Below are positions 1 to 11,153 of a stretch of 64,000 bases of DNA, piece after piece. Positions within the stretch are counted from its first letter, which is position 1; each line of letters starts with the position of its first letter. The position numbers and the translations under genes are program-made. Origin of the DNA: CAVRGQ01 sp963720785 (lineage in GTDB: Bacteria; Actinomycetota; Acidimicrobiia; IMCC26256; DASPTH01); the NCBI GenBank assembly GCA_963720785.1, contig CAVRGQ010000004.1:310001-374000 (forward strand), given 5' to 3'. Under the pieces are notes generated by a model, which worked only from the letters and a program-made list of their open reading frames with translations, did no database searches and was not told the DNA's origin.

Positions 1-905
1 GATCGCATCTCGCCGATCCACTCGTCGGCGTCGCGCCAGGCCTTGGTGACGGCGCGCCGCCGCTTCGAACCCTCACTGCCGGCCACGGGGTACGAACCGA
101 GGAACTTCACGTGCTTCTGCTTGGCGCGCAGGTTGCGCAGGCAGTCGACGACGATCTCGTCGTCGAGGTGACCTTCGAAGTCGATGAAGAAGCAGTAGTC
201 GCCGAGGTCGCGCTTGGTGGGACGCGACTCCAGCTTCGTGATGTTGATCGCGCGCGCCGCGAACTCCTGGAGGATCGCGAGCAGCGAGCCCGGACGGTCT
301 TCGCGCTGGAAGCACACGATCGACGTCTTGTCGTGGCCGGTCGCGGCGGGCACGCCGTAGCCCACGACCACGAAGCGGGTCTGGTTCTCGGGGTGGTCCT
401 CGATCTCGCGGGCGAGGATGTGCAGGCCGGTGTGGCGCGCGCCCGCGGCGGTGCCGATCGACGCGATGTCGTGCTTGCGCGACTTCGCGACCTGGCGCGC
501 CGCGTCGGCCGTGGAGTTGGCGGCGACGGGCACGGCGTCGGGGAGGTGCTTCGCCATCCACATGCGCGTCTGGCCGAGCGGGTTGGGGTGTGACACGACC
601 TGCTTGATGTCGCGGAGCTTCGTGCCCGCCTTCGCGCACAAGTTGAGCGACACCGGGAGGTCGACCTCGCGCTGCACGAGCAGGTTGGTGTCGAAGGCGA
701 GGGTGTCGAGGGTGACGGTGATCGAGCCCTCGATCGAGTTCTCGATGGGCACGATGCCGAGATCGACCTCGCCCGTCTCCACCGCCGTGATCACGTGCGG
801 AACGTCGCGGAACGGCACGGCGTCGCCCGCGGCGAAGTCGGGCTGCGTGAGCAGCGCCTCCTCCGCGAACGTGCCGTGGGGCCCGAGGAACCCGACCTTC
901 ACCAT
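1..905 (-). CDS. pheA: Prephenate dehydratase with ACT domain (3' end beyond window)
   Basis: Converts prephenate to phenylpyruvate in phenylalanine synthesis; cytosolic. About 301 codons are visible from an ATG at 905 and the frame stays open to the left edge, so the C-terminus is missing. The N-terminus MVKVGFLGPHGTFAEEAL is typical of the dehydratase domain. The catalytic TRF motif (TRFVVVGYG) lies near residue 180. A C-terminal ACT domain follows, with PGSLLAILQEF and the phenylalanine-binding ESRP motif. No chorismate mutase domain precedes it, so this is the monofunctional actinobacterial type, feedback-inhibited by phenylalanine in known relatives. A 90-base gap separates it from the upstream glucokinase gene on the same strand. 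Confidence 0.93.
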   Translation of the reverse strand, partial: MVKVGFLGPHGTFAEEALLTQPDFAAGDAVPFRDVPHVITAVETGEVDLGIVPIENSIEGSITVTLDTLAFDTNLLVQREVDLPVSLNLCAKAGTKLRDIKQVVSHPNPLGQTRMWMAKHLPDAVPVAANSTADAARQVAKSRKHDIASIGTAAGARHTGLHILAREIEDHPENQTRFVVVGYGVPAATGHDKTSIVCFQREDRPGSLLAILQEFAARAINITKLESRPTKRDLGDYCFFIDFEGHLDDEIVVDCLRNLRAKQKHVKFLGSYPVAGSEGSKRRRAVTKAWRDADEWIGEMR

Positions 906-995
906 CGGTGGGAGAGCGTAGTGGTGACCCGTTCAGGCTCCGGACCCGTTACGCCACGGAGCGAGCGGACGCGAGCGCGGGCACTCAGGAGGTGG

Positions 996-1754
996 TCAGT
1001 CGGTGTGGGTGGCTGGGCTGTTGGCCGCGTGGGCGAGGGCGGCGCCCACGATGCCGGCCTCGTTGAGCAGCTCCGCGGGCACCACCTCGGTCTCCAGCTC
1101 GAGGCGGGGGATGAACTTCCCCGACTTCTTGCTCACGCCGCCGCCGATCACGAACAGGTCGGGGGAGAACAAGCCCTCGAGCATCGCCAGGTACTCGTTC
1201 AACCGCTTGGACCACTTCTTCCAGGAGAGGTCCTCGCCCTCGCGCACGCTCTCGGCCGCGATCTCCTCCGCGTCCTTGCCGTCGAGCTGCAGGTGGCCGA
1301 GCTCGGTGTTGGGGAGCAGCACGCCGTCGAGGAACACCGCGCTGCCGATCCCGGTGCCGAGGGTGACCATGATCACCACACCGCTCCGACCGCGCCCGGC
1401 GCCGAATTGCATCTCCGCGATGCCGGCGGCGTCGGCGTCGTTGACGACGGTCACGTCACCGCCGATCGCCTGCGCGAACAGGTCTTCCGCGTTGGTGCCG
1501 ATCCACCCCGGGTCGACGTTGGCCGCCGTGTGGGCGATCCCGTGCTTGATCACCGCCGGGAAGGTGGCGCCCGAGGGGCCGGTCCAGTCGAAGAACTTCG
1601 CCAACTCGCCGACGACGGCGGCGACCGCGTCGGGCGTGGCCGGCTGCGGGGTGAGGATGCGGTGGCGGTCGGCGAGGAGCCGACCGGTGCGGGTGTCGAC
1701 GGGCGCGCCCTTGATGCCCGTACCGCCGACGTCGATGCCGAGAACTGTGGTCAT
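996..1754 (-). CDS. ppgK: Polyphosphate glucokinase
   Basis: Phosphorylates glucose to glucose-6-phosphate using polyphosphate (often also ATP). It is a ROK-family enzyme of 252 residues, the usual length for actinobacterial PPGK. Visible motifs are the N-terminal phosphate loop GIDVGGTGIKG, the VVNDADAAG region, the second phosphate loop TLGTGIGSAVF and a C-terminal VIGGGVSKK stretch. The ATG at 1754 was chosen because the similarity begins there, although the frame is open far upstream. It is divergent from the GNAT gene at 1824, leaving 69 bases for both promoters. Its product feeds the glucose-6-phosphate dehydrogenase encoded 2 kb away. The family assignment is secure; polyphosphate preference is inferred from family. 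Confidence 0.9.
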   Translation of the reverse strand: MTTVLGIDVGGTGIKGAPVDTRTGRLLADRHRILTPQPATPDAVAAVVGELAKFFDWTGPSGATFPAVIKHGIAHTAANVDPGWIGTNAEDLFAQAIGGDVTVVNDADAAGIAEMQFGAGRGRSGVVIMVTLGTGIGSAVFLDGVLLPNTELGHLQLDGKDAEEIAAESVREGEDLSWKKWSKRLNEYLAMLEGLFSPDLFVIGGGVSKKSGKFIPRLELETEVVPAELLNEAGIVGAALAHAANSPATHTD

Positions 1755-1823
1755 GGGCCCAGTCTCCCCCGGATCGCGCGTGCGCGCGTGATCCGCGCGC
1801 CGATCGGCGCGAACATCGTCGAC

Positions 1824-2624
1824 ATGTCCGATGAAGTGCTCGCGACCGGATGGGGCGCCGACGAGCCCGTCGACGACTCCGTCATCCGCCAGTTCCTCTT
1901 CAACCAGGCCGACGCGATCGACGCGCTGGGCGCCGGGCCCGGGAGTCGTGCCGACCGCACGCCCGACCTCGCGCTGGCCGACAGCGGCGGCCCCGTGCTC
2001 TACCTCAACGAGGCGCTGCTCCTCCGCCCGGTCACCAGCATCGACGATCCGGTCCTCGACACGGTCGAGTCGTTCTACGGCGACACCGGTGGCCGTCTGG
2101 TGATGCTGTTGTCGGCCTGGCCGCTGCCCGACCTGTCGCCGCGTGGGTGGCAACTCGGCGGCCACCCGATGTTCCTGGTGCGCACCCCGGGCCCGGTCAC
2201 GCACCAGCCGCCCGCCGACGTCACCGTGCAGCACGTGCACACGGCGGGGGATCTGCGCGTCCTGGAGCGCATCGCCATCGAGGGGTACCCACTCGACGAG
2301 GCCCGCGAGATGGCGCCCGGCACCGTCTTCGGTGACTGGCTGCTCGACTCGCCCATCGGCCTGCGCCTCGCCACCGTCGGCGACGAACCGGTCGGGGTCG
2401 GCGCGGTGCACGTCGGTCATGGAGTGGTGAACCTGTGCTTCGGGGCGACGATGCCGGCAGCCCGTCGACGTGGCGCGTGGTCGGCGCTGATGTGGAACCG
2501 GGTCGCGGACGCCCCCGAACTGCCCACGGTGTCGTTCACGTCGGACTACTCGCGTCCGGGCTTCCTGAAATACGGCTTCCTCCCGATCACCCGGTTCACA
2601 CTGTTCGTGCGGGGTGGGGGCTGA
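1824..2624 (+). CDS. GNAT-family N-acetyltransferase
   Basis: Predicted cytosolic acetyl-CoA-dependent acetyltransferase of 266 residues, substrate unknown. The N-terminal half is a family-specific extension. The GNAT core is in the C-terminal half: GLRLATVGDEPVGVGAVHV (beta strands 2-4), then ATMPAARRRGAWSALMW, which fits the acetyl-CoA loop region in a degenerate form, and a closing YSRPGFLKYGFLPI typical of GNAT beta 6-7. The ATG at 1824 begins the conserved sequence and lies 69 bases from the divergent ppgK start. It is followed after 50 bases by gnd on the same strand. The function is not linked to a known pathway by sequence alone. Confidence 0.75.
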   Translation: MSDEVLATGWGADEPVDDSVIRQFLFNQADAIDALGAGPGSRADRTPDLALADSGGPVLYLNEALLLRPVTSIDDPVLDTVESFYGDTGGRLVMLLSAWPLPDLSPRGWQLGGHPMFLVRTPGPVTHQPPADVTVQHVHTAGDLRVLERIAIEGYPLDEAREMAPGTVFGDWLLDSPIGLRLATVGDEPVGVGAVHVGHGVVNLCFGATMPAARRRGAWSALMWNRVADAPELPTVSFTSDYSRPGFLKYGFLPITRFTLFVRGGG

Positions 2625-2674
2625 CACCTGGCAAGCTGGTGCCCGGACAATCCGTCGAAGGAGTGGGTACCACC

Positions 2675-3709
<1,035 letters not shown>

Positions 3710-3722
3710 ACCAGGTGTCCAA

Positions 3723-5129
3723 GTGACCAAGCCGGTCCCCTCCGATGCCCTCGTGTTCTTCGGCATGTCGGGAGACCTCGCGCGCAAGAAGATCTTCCCC
3801 GCGCTCTACAAGATGGTGAAGCGCGGCAATCTCGACGTGCCGGTGATCGGCGTCGCGTCGTCGCAGTGGACGGTCCAGGACCTGCGCGACCGCGCCGCCG
3901 ACAGCATCACCACCTACGGCGGCGGCGTCGACGACGTCGGGGCGTTCGAGAAGCTCACCGGCCTCATGCGCTACGTCGACGGGAACTACAACGACCTCTC
4001 CACCTTCCAGGAGTTGAAGCAGCAACTCGGTGAGTGCCGGCGGCCCGCGCACTACCTCGCCATCCCGCCGAGCATGTTCCAGACCGTGACCGACGGCCTC
4101 GGCACCGTCGGCGCGGCGCGCAATGCGCGCGTGATCGTGGAGAAGCCCTTCGGTCGCGACCTGAAGTCGGCGCAGGAGCTCAACGAGGCGCTGCACGCGG
4201 TGTTCCCGGAGGAGAGCATCTTCCGCATCGACCACTACCTCGGCAAGGAGGCGGTGCAGAACATCCTGTACTTCCGCTTCGCCAACTCGTTCCTCGAGCC
4301 GATCTGGAACTCCAACTACGTCCGCCAGGTCCAGATCACCATGGCCGAGGACTTCGGCGTGCAGGGACGCGGCAAGTTCTACGAGGAGGTCGGCGCGCTG
4401 CGCGACGTCATCGAGAACCACCTCTTCCAGGTGGTGGCGCTGCTCGCGATGGAGTCGCCCGTCGGCCCCGGCACCGAGTCGTTGCGCGACGCCAAGGAGA
4501 AGGTCTTCGCGGCGATGCCCGACCTCGAGCCCGACGACCTCGTGCGCGGGCAGTTCGAGGGCTACCGCGACGAAAAGGGTGTGGCGCCCGACTCCGACGT
4601 CGAGACCTTCGCCGCGGTGCGCGTGCACATCGACTCGTGGCGCTGGGGTGGCGTGCCCTTCTACATCCGGGCCGGCAAGAACCTGCCGGTGAACTGCACC
4701 GAGGTGCGAGTGGAGCTGCACCGCCCGCCCACGCGCGTCTTCGGGGAGTTCGAGGACATGCCGCGCGACTCGAACTACTTCCGCTTCCAGCTCAGCCCGC
4801 GGGTGTCGATCGCCGCCGGCGTGCGCGTGAAGGCGCTGGGCGAGGGCTTCACCGGCTCCGACGTCGAGCTGTACCTCTGCAACGACCACCCCGGTGAGGA
4901 GACGGCCTACGAGCGGCTCCTCGGCGACGCCCTCGACGGCGACACCCTCCTGTTCGCCCGGGAGGACGGCGTCGAGGCGAGCTGGCGCGCGGTCGACGAC
5001 GTGCTCACCGACCACGCCGCGGCCATCCCCTACCCGGTGCACACGTGGGGGCCGAAGGAACAGAACCGTCTGATCGACGACGAGCACGGGTGGCACAACC
5101 CGGTCGTCGATCTCGTCGAAGAGTGCTGA
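3723..5129 (+). CDS. zwf: Glucose-6-phosphate 1-dehydrogenase
   Basis: Oxidises glucose-6-phosphate to 6-phosphoglucono-lactone, the entry step of the oxidative pentose phosphate pathway. It has 468 residues, the normal length. The nucleotide-binding loop is FFGMSGDLARKKIFPALY near the N-terminus. EKPFGRDL is at about 140 and the signature active-site motif RIDHYLGKEAVQN at about 168. The start is a GTG at 3723, the first in-frame start after the gnd stop. It sits between gnd and ridA with gaps of 13 bases on both sides, consistent with a single gnd-zwf-ridA transcript. No 6-phosphogluconolactonase gene is present in the window. Confidence 0.96.
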   Translation: MTKPVPSDALVFFGMSGDLARKKIFPALYKMVKRGNLDVPVIGVASSQWTVQDLRDRAADSITTYGGGVDDVGAFEKLTGLMRYVDGNYNDLSTFQELKQQLGECRRPAHYLAIPPSMFQTVTDGLGTVGAARNARVIVEKPFGRDLKSAQELNEALHAVFPEESIFRIDHYLGKEAVQNILYFRFANSFLEPIWNSNYVRQVQITMAEDFGVQGRGKFYEEVGALRDVIENHLFQVVALLAMESPVGPGTESLRDAKEKVFAAMPDLEPDDLVRGQFEGYRDEKGVAPDSDVETFAAVRVHIDSWRWGGVPFYIRAGKNLPVNCTEVRVELHRPPTRVFGEFEDMPRDSNYFRFQLSPRVSIAAGVRVKALGEGFTGSDVELYLCNDHPGEETAYERLLGDALDGDTLLFAREDGVEASWRAVDDVLTDHAAAIPYPVHTWGPKEQNRLIDDEHGWHNPVVDLVEEC

Positions 5130-5142
5130 GGAGCCGACCCTG

Positions 5143-5523
5143 ATGTCCGTGGACCCCGTCCCCACCCCGAGCGCGCCGCCCGTCGCCGGTCCCTACTCGC
5201 CGGCGGTGCGCGCCGGCGACTGGATCGTGATGGCCGGCCAGGTCGGCATCGACGCCACCGGCACGATGGCCGACGGCATCGAGGGTCAGACCCGCCAGAT
5301 CCTCGCCAACATCGGCGCGGTCCTCGGCGACTGCGGCGCGGGCTGGGCCGACGTCGCCAAGACCACGATCTTCCTCACCGATCTCGGGAACTTCCAGACG
5401 GTGAACGCGTTGTACTCCGAAGCCATCGGCCCGCACCGGCCCGCCCGTTCCACGGTGGGCGTCGCGGCGTTGCCCGCAGGGGCCGTGGTGGAGATCGAGT
5501 GCTGGGTCCACCGTCCCGCGTGA
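5143..5523 (+). CDS. RidA-family enamine/imine deaminase
   Basis: Small (126 residues) YjgF/YER057c/UK114-family protein. RidA members hydrolyse reactive 2-aminoacrylate and related imines; other members have different roles. Visible family features are GPYSPAVRAGDWIVMAGQVG near the N-terminus and the C-terminal RSTVGVAALPAGAVVEIECWV, whose R carries the substrate carboxylate contact in RidA proper. The start is an ATG at 5143, with a GAGGAG sequence 8-10 bases upstream formed at the end of zwf. It is the third gene of the gnd-zwf-ridA run. The exact subfamily (RidA or Rid1-7) cannot be decided from sequence inspection. Confidence 0.87.
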   Translation: MSVDPVPTPSAPPVAGPYSPAVRAGDWIVMAGQVGIDATGTMADGIEGQTRQILANIGAVLGDCGAGWADVAKTTIFLTDLGNFQTVNALYSEAIGPHRPARSTVGVAALPAGAVVEIECWVHRPA

Positions 5524-5564
5524 TTCGTGTGACGGCCCCGGCCTGAGCCCCGCGAGGAGCAGTC

Positions 5565-5969
5565 ATGAGCGAGAAGACCGAGAAGATCGAGAAGTCCGAC
5601 GAGGAGTGGCGTGAGGAGCTCACGCCCGAGCAGTTCTCCGTACTGCGCCAGCAGGGCACCGAGCGTGCCTTCACCGGCAAGTACTGGGACTGTCACGACG
5701 ACGGCATCTACCGCTGCGCGGGGTGCGGCGCCGAGCTGTTCGACGCCGGCACCAAGTACGACTCCGGCAGCGGCTGGCCCAGCTTCACCGAGCCGATGTT
5801 CGCCGACGCCGTCGAGGTGCGGGTCGACCGCAGCCACGGCATGGTGCGCGAAGAGGTCGTGTGTGCCCGCTGCGGCGGCCACCTCGGCCACGTGTTCCCC
5901 GACGGCCCCGGGCCCACGGGTCAGCGGTTCTGCATGAACAGCTGCTCGTTGGAGCTCGAGCAGAAGTAG
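5565..5969 (+). CDS. msrB: Peptide-methionine (R)-S-oxide reductase
   Basis: Reduces methionine-R-sulfoxide in oxidised proteins. It has 134 residues and no signal peptide, so it is cytosolic. The zinc-binding pairs CAGC (about residue 46) and CARC (about 94) are both present. The catalytic cysteine lies in RFCMNSCSL near the C-terminus, and SGWPSF and GHVFPDGPGP are diagnostic. The ATG at 5565 has GAGGAG about 6 bases upstream. The gene follows ridA by 41 bases and ends just before a strong convergent hairpin, so it probably terminates the gnd-zwf-ridA-msrB unit. The NADPH-producing and oxidation-repair genes form a sensible redox group. Confidence 0.95.
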   Translation: MSEKTEKIEKSDEEWREELTPEQFSVLRQQGTERAFTGKYWDCHDDGIYRCAGCGAELFDAGTKYDSGSGWPSFTEPMFADAVEVRVDRSHGMVREEVVCARCGGHLGHVFPDGPGPTGQRFCMNSCSLELEQK

Positions 5970-5975
5970 CGGCTC

Positions 5976-6027
5976 CGTTCTTGCGCTCTTCCGCGCCGCT
6001 ATAGGGGCCCCGAAGAGCGCCGAAACG
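5976..6027. terminator. Bidirectional hairpin between convergent genes
   Basis: Arms 5976-5991 and 6012-6027 are an inverted repeat. The inner nine bases GCGCTCTTC / GAAGAGCGC are perfect and the outer seven are nearly so, with a 20-base loop. It fills the 66-base gap between msrB (plus strand) and the phosphodiester-glycosidase gene (minus strand), the position expected for a shared terminator. There is no clear T-tract, which is common in high-GC actinobacteria. Confidence 0.65.
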
Positions 6028-6035
6028 GGCTACTT

Positions 6036-7609
6036 CTACGGCTTGCGAGTGGTCGTCGTCGACCCCGGCCTGGTGGTCGTGGTCGGGGCGACCGCTCGCG
6101 GCTGGCCCGTGAAGGCGAAGAAGTCACGCGAGTTCGGGTTGAGGTACTGGTCGGGCCCGTGCGTCATGCCGTCGAGGAGCTTCACGCCCATCGTCGGCGA
6201 CGACGGGTTCGCCGGGTCGCTCGGCACGTAGGTGAACGCGCTCACCCAGTCGGTGTTGATGTCCATCTCCATCGCCCGCACCGCACCCGCGGCCTGCAAC
6301 GTGCGGGCCAGTGCGAGCACCGACAGCGACGGTCCGCCGGCGAAGATGATCGCGCCGTCGGCGGTGACGCCCACGCCCGAACGCCACACGTACACGTTGT
6401 TGCCGAGCGTCGCGCCGAAGTCGGTGGTGTCGTTTTCGCGCAGCGACGGGTTGAGCTGCCCGTTGTCGACCATGAGCACCAGGTTCTGGCGCACGGCCTT
6501 GATCGTGGGGCCCATCGCGAAGTCGCGGCCCCACACGCCCACGTTCGCGACACCGTCCTGGTCGATCACGAGTGACGCCGCGCCGTCCTGCAGCGGCACC
6601 ATCGTGACGCCGTCGAGGTAGGCGCCACCGTTCGCGGAGTCCATCTTGAATCCGGAGTTGAACGCGGCGATCGCGTTCGGTTGCACGTCGCCCGGGATCT
6701 GCGAACCCCACGGGTTGGGAGCGTTGCCGCCTGGTTGCTCGGTGCCGACCACGTAGTTGGCCTTGAGCAGCTTGGTGTCGAGCCACATCAGGCCCGTGTA
6801 GAACGAGGTGTGCACCGCGTCGGGGCGCACGTAGGTGGTGTACACCGCGGGGTGCCCGCCCACGGGCCGACCCACCGGCTGCCACACGCCTTCGTTCTGC
6901 TGCACGTCGGGTGCCGGAGTGGGGACGCGTGCCATGGGCGGCGCGAGCGTCTGGATCTCCGGCAGCGTGACCGGGGTGGTGGCCTTCGGGTTCTCCTTGA
7001 CGGTGCCCTGCACCTGGATCTTGTCGGGGCGGCCGCCGGTGGGCGGCGGGTTGTTCGTGTACCACCACCGCTCGATGGTGTTCACGACGCCGTTGCCGCC
7101 GTTGTCGCGGATCCACTCGACGCTGCGCACCGAGAGGGAGTCGCTGCTCGGCTTGCGGACGTAGCTGACGTAGGAGACCGCCGCCGGGATCACGAGCGCG
7201 AGGATCACGACGACCACGCCGATGGTGACCCACTTGCGCGTCTTCGAGCGCGGGGGCCGGGTGCTCGACTTCGACTTCGACTTCACCTGGTCGCGCTCCC
7301 GTTCCTGCTGTTCGCGGATCTCGCGCCGGGTGAGCGGGCGCCCGTCGGGTGCGGTGGTGGGCGCCGCGGCGGCGGTCAGCGGCGGCGGGGGGTGCGGCCG
7401 GCTCCGGGAGCACGCGGGCCGTGGGGTCGGGCGCCGGCGCGGCTGCCTCGGGTGTGGGCTCGGGTTCGGGTGTGGGCTCGGGTTCGTCGATGCCGCGCGA
7501 GCACCACCGCGGGCTCGTCCGGGTCGTACGACTCGTCGTACGGCTGGGAGGGCGCGGGTGCAGGCGTGTCGCCGTACTGCGAAGGCAACTCGTACGGGCT
7601 GTCGGGCAA
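6036..7609 (-). CDS. Membrane-anchored phosphodiester glycosidase (NAGPA) family protein, two frameshifts
   Basis: About 523 residues after correction. The N-terminus (TTG at 7609, with GGAGGA seven bases upstream) is a Pro/Glu-rich cytoplasmic tail with a PEPTPEPEPTPE repeat. Then come charged KSKSKSS residues, one membrane segment (VTIGVVVVILALVIPAAVSY) and an extracellular domain with the NAGPA-type pattern: AAFNSGFKM, VWGRDFAMGPTIKAVRQNL, FAGGPSLSVLALARTLQAAG and RAMEMDINTDW. The tail ends in TTTTRPGSTTTT. In animals this family uncovers N-acetylglucosamine-1-phosphate diesters; bacterial members often sit with exopolysaccharide genes. The frame changes near 7490 and near 7385, each explained by one extra base in a G/C run. 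Substrate unknown. Confidence 0.78.
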
Positions 7610-7705
7610 GGAAGGGTCCTCCGGAGACCGGCGCGGTGCGGCGCCGGCACTGACGGCGAGAATGGCGTCCGGTGAAATTAGTGGCCCACCCGCGCGAAGC
7701 GGGGG

Positions 7706-8377
7706 TCAGCCGCGGTGGAGGTAGGGCTCGCCCGGTTCCCGGTCGCGGACGACCCTGGCGGGCACGCCGAACGCGACCACCCGGTCGGGGAGGTCCCCGA
7801 GCACCACGGCCCCGGCGCCCACCACGGTGTCGGCCCCGATGGTGACCTCGTGGATCACGCTGGCGCCCAGCCCCACGGCGGTGTTGCGCCCGATCCGGAC
7901 GGTGCCGCCCGTGGCGGCGTTGGGGGCGAGGGAGGCGTGGTCGTCGACCCAGCCGTCGTGGTCGACCGACGAGTTGATGCCCAGCAGCACTCCCCGGCCG
8001 ATCCGGCAGCCGTTGCCCACCACCGCGCCCGCCAGGAGGATGCAACCCGCGCCGAGCGAGGCATCCCGGGCGACGGTCGCCGCCGGGTGCACGACCGTGG
8101 CCGGGTGCAGGTGCGCGGCGGCCCCGGTCTCGCGGTCGAGGATGCGGCCACGGGTGAAGTTGTCGCCGATGGCCACGACGAAGCTGTCGGCCGCGGTCTC
8201 GAGCGCGGCGGCGCGCAGGTCGTCGTCGGTGCCGAGCACGGGGAAACCGGCGACGAAGTCGCCGCGGCGGAACGCGCGGTCGAGCACGCCGACCACCTCG
8301 TGGTGCGCGCGCGTCACGATCGCGTCGATCACCTGGCGGCCCTGCCCCGCCCCACCGATGACGATGACCCTGCTCAA
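7706..8377 (-). CDS. PglD/NeuD-type sugar O/N-acetyltransferase
   Basis: 223 residues. The N-terminal Rossmann-like sugar-nucleotide pocket begins RVIVIGGAGQGRQVIDAI, and the C-terminal left-handed beta-helix has imperfect hexapeptide repeats (HPAATVARDASLGAGCILLAG onward). The trimer acetyl-CoA site follows, and the C-terminus VVAFGVPARVVRD is typical. Relatives acetylate the 4-amino group of UDP-4-amino sugars (PglD, bacillosamine) or sialic acid (NeuD). The start is TTG at 8377, whose bases overlap the TGA of the upstream sugar transferase (TTGA), with GGAG five bases before it. The linked aminotransferase and sugar transferase favour the PglD role; NeuD is an alternative because neuB occurs 50 kb away. 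Confidence 0.85.
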   Translation of the reverse strand: MSRVIVIGGAGQGRQVIDAIVTRAHHEVVGVLDRAFRRGDFVAGFPVLGTDDDLRAAALETAADSFVVAIGDNFTRGRILDRETGAAAHLHPATVVHPAATVARDASLGAGCILLAGAVVGNGCRIGRGVLLGINSSVDHDGWVDDHASLAPNAATGGTVRIGRNTAVGLGASVIHEVTIGADTVVGAGAVVLGDLPDRVVAFGVPARVVRDREPGEPYLHRG

Positions 8378-8976
8378 GGTTGCTCCCCGTTCCCTCGGAA
8401 GGGTTCCATCGTCGCGTGGCCGTCGGCGCTCACGCCGTGACCACCGAACACCTGCGCCACCGTCCTCCACATGATCTCGAAGTCGAGCTTCGTGGTGTGG
8501 TGGTCGACGTACCAGACGTCGAGCTCGAACTTCTCGGGCCACGACACCGCGTTGCGCCCGTTCACCTGCGCCCAGCCGGTGATGCCCGGGCGCACCTCGT
8601 GGCGGCGCGCCTGCTCCGGCGAGTAGAGCGGTAGGTACTGCATCAGCAGCGGGCGGGGGCCGACGAGGCTCATGTCGCCGTTGAGCACGTTGAGCAGCTC
8701 GGGGAGCTCGTCGAGGCTGGTGCGGCGCAGCAGCTTGCCCAGCGCGGTGAGGCGCTCGGCGTCGGGGCGGAGGTTGCCGTCGGCGTCGCGCGCGTCGGTC
8801 ATCGTGCGGAACTTCACCATCTCGAACGGGCGGCCGTGCCGGCCCGGGCGTTGCTGGCGGAACAGCACCGGCGACCCCATGCGCAGGCGCACCAGCACCC
8901 ACAGCACCGCGAGCACCGGCGAGAGCACCACGAGCGCGACCGACGCGAGCAGGAGGTCGATCGCGCGCTTGGTCAC
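8374..8976 (-). CDS. PglC-like phosphoglycosyl transferase (short sugar transferase)
   Basis: 200 residues, the monotopic small PGT form. It transfers a sugar-1-phosphate from UDP-sugar to undecaprenyl phosphate and so starts a glycan. One N-terminal re-entrant membrane segment (AIDLLLASVALVVLSPVLAV) is followed by GSPVLFRQQRPGRHGRPF, KFRTM, the catalytic-region TSLDELPELLNVLNGDMSLVGPRPLL and PGITGWAQVNGRN. The start is GTG at 8976, overlapping the stop of the epimerase gene by GTGA. It lies between the epimerase and the PglD-like gene, as in pgl loci. A second, long-form glycosylphosphotransferase is encoded at 38.8-40.4 kb, so at least two glycans are probably initiated. Confidence 0.92.
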   Translation of the reverse strand: MTKRAIDLLLASVALVVLSPVLAVLWVLVRLRMGSPVLFRQQRPGRHGRPFEMVKFRTMTDARDADGNLRPDAERLTALGKLLRRTSLDELPELLNVLNGDMSLVGPRPLLMQYLPLYSPEQARRHEVRPGITGWAQVNGRNAVSWPEKFELDVWYVDHHTTKLDFEIMWRTVAQVFGGHGVSADGHATMEPFRGNGEQP

Positions 8977-9931
8977 GCGGTCTCCGCGGCCTGCTCGGCG
9001 AGGAACCAGTCGACGGTGGCGCGCAGTGCGTCGGGCAGCGCGGTGGGGACGACGTCGGGGAACAGCTCGCGCAGGCGCGTGGAGTCGGCCTGTGAGTGCT
9101 TCACGTCGCCGGCGCGCGTCTCCACGTGCTCCACGGTGACGGAGCGGCCGAGCACGCGCTCGAGCTCGGCGATCAATTCGAGCAGGGTGACGCGGCTGCC
9201 GAACGCGAGGTTCACCGGGCCGTCGCTCGTGACCCGGCGCGCGATCGCGTCGGCGATGGTCTCGGTGACGGTGTCGACGTAGGTGAAGTCGCGGCTCTGC
9301 ATCCCGTCGCCGTGCACGACGAGCGGCTGCCCCGCGAGCGCGGCGTCGACGAACGCGGGCACCACCGCGGCGTAGGCGTGGCCGGCGGCCTGCAACGGGC
9401 CGAACACGTTGAAGAAGCGGAACGCGAGCGCGGGGAGCCCGAACGACTGCTGGTAGGCGAGCGCGTACGACTCGGTGGCGAGCTTGCTCGCCGCGTAGGG
9501 GCTCAGCGGCATGGTCTGCAGGTCTTCGCGCTTGGGCAGGATCGGGTTCGCGCCGTACACCGAGCTCGACGACGCCACGATCACCTGCGGCAGCGCGGCC
9601 GAGCGGGCCACCTTCACGGCGGGCGGCTTCGAGCACCTCCACCGTGCCGGTCGCGTTCGCGAGGTGCGAGGCCATCGGATCGGCGATGCTGCGCGGCACC
9701 GAGGGGCGCGCCGCGAGGTGCACGATGGCAGTCGCGCCGTCGATCGCCCGGTCGAGCGCGGCGGGGTCGAGGATGGATCCCTCGATCAGCGTGGCGTCGA
9801 TGCCACGGAGGTTGTCGCGCTGATCCGGTGGAGAGGTCGTCGAGGGCGACGACGGTGTGGCCCCGGGCGGCGAGGCGGCGACACAGGTTGGCGCCGATGA
9901 AGCCGGCACCGCCGGTGACGAGCACGCTCAT
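8973..9931 (-). CDS. NAD-dependent sugar epimerase/dehydratase (extended SDR), two frameshifts
   Basis: About 318 residues once two single-base insertions are removed. VLVTGGAGFIGANLCRRL (NAD-binding TGxxGFxG) follows the ATG at 9931. HLAARPSVPRS comes next, then the catalytic SSSSVYG and YAASK motifs, and RFFNVFGP near the middle. This is the UDP-glucose/GlcNAc 4-epimerase-like branch of extended SDRs. Breaks lie near 9823 (LSTG to QRDNLRG) and near 9632 (LEAAR to VKVARSAAL); removing one base at each joins the protein perfectly, and the corrected length is a multiple of three. It is divergent from the aminotransferase gene with only 57 bases between starts, and heads the epimerase/PglC/PglD operon. 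Confidence 0.85.
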
Positions 9932-9988
9932 GGAGGAGAAGGCTACAAGCGGTTCAGAGGGTGCCCGGACGTTGGTAGCGTTCCGCCG

Positions 9989-11116
<1,128 letters not shown>

Positions 11117-11153
11117 CACGCCAACGAGGCGGCCAGCCGACCCGGGCTTCAGC

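Noticed and set aside
795..2624. A 609-residue plus-strand frame running through ppgK into the GNAT gene
   Set aside because: Only the last 266 residues look like protein. The first part lies opposite ppgK and is His/Arg/Gly-rich, as expected of a high-GC shadow.
11117..11153. Terminator between the aminotransferase and the coiled-coil gene
   Set aside because: The 37-base gap has no convincing inverted repeat.
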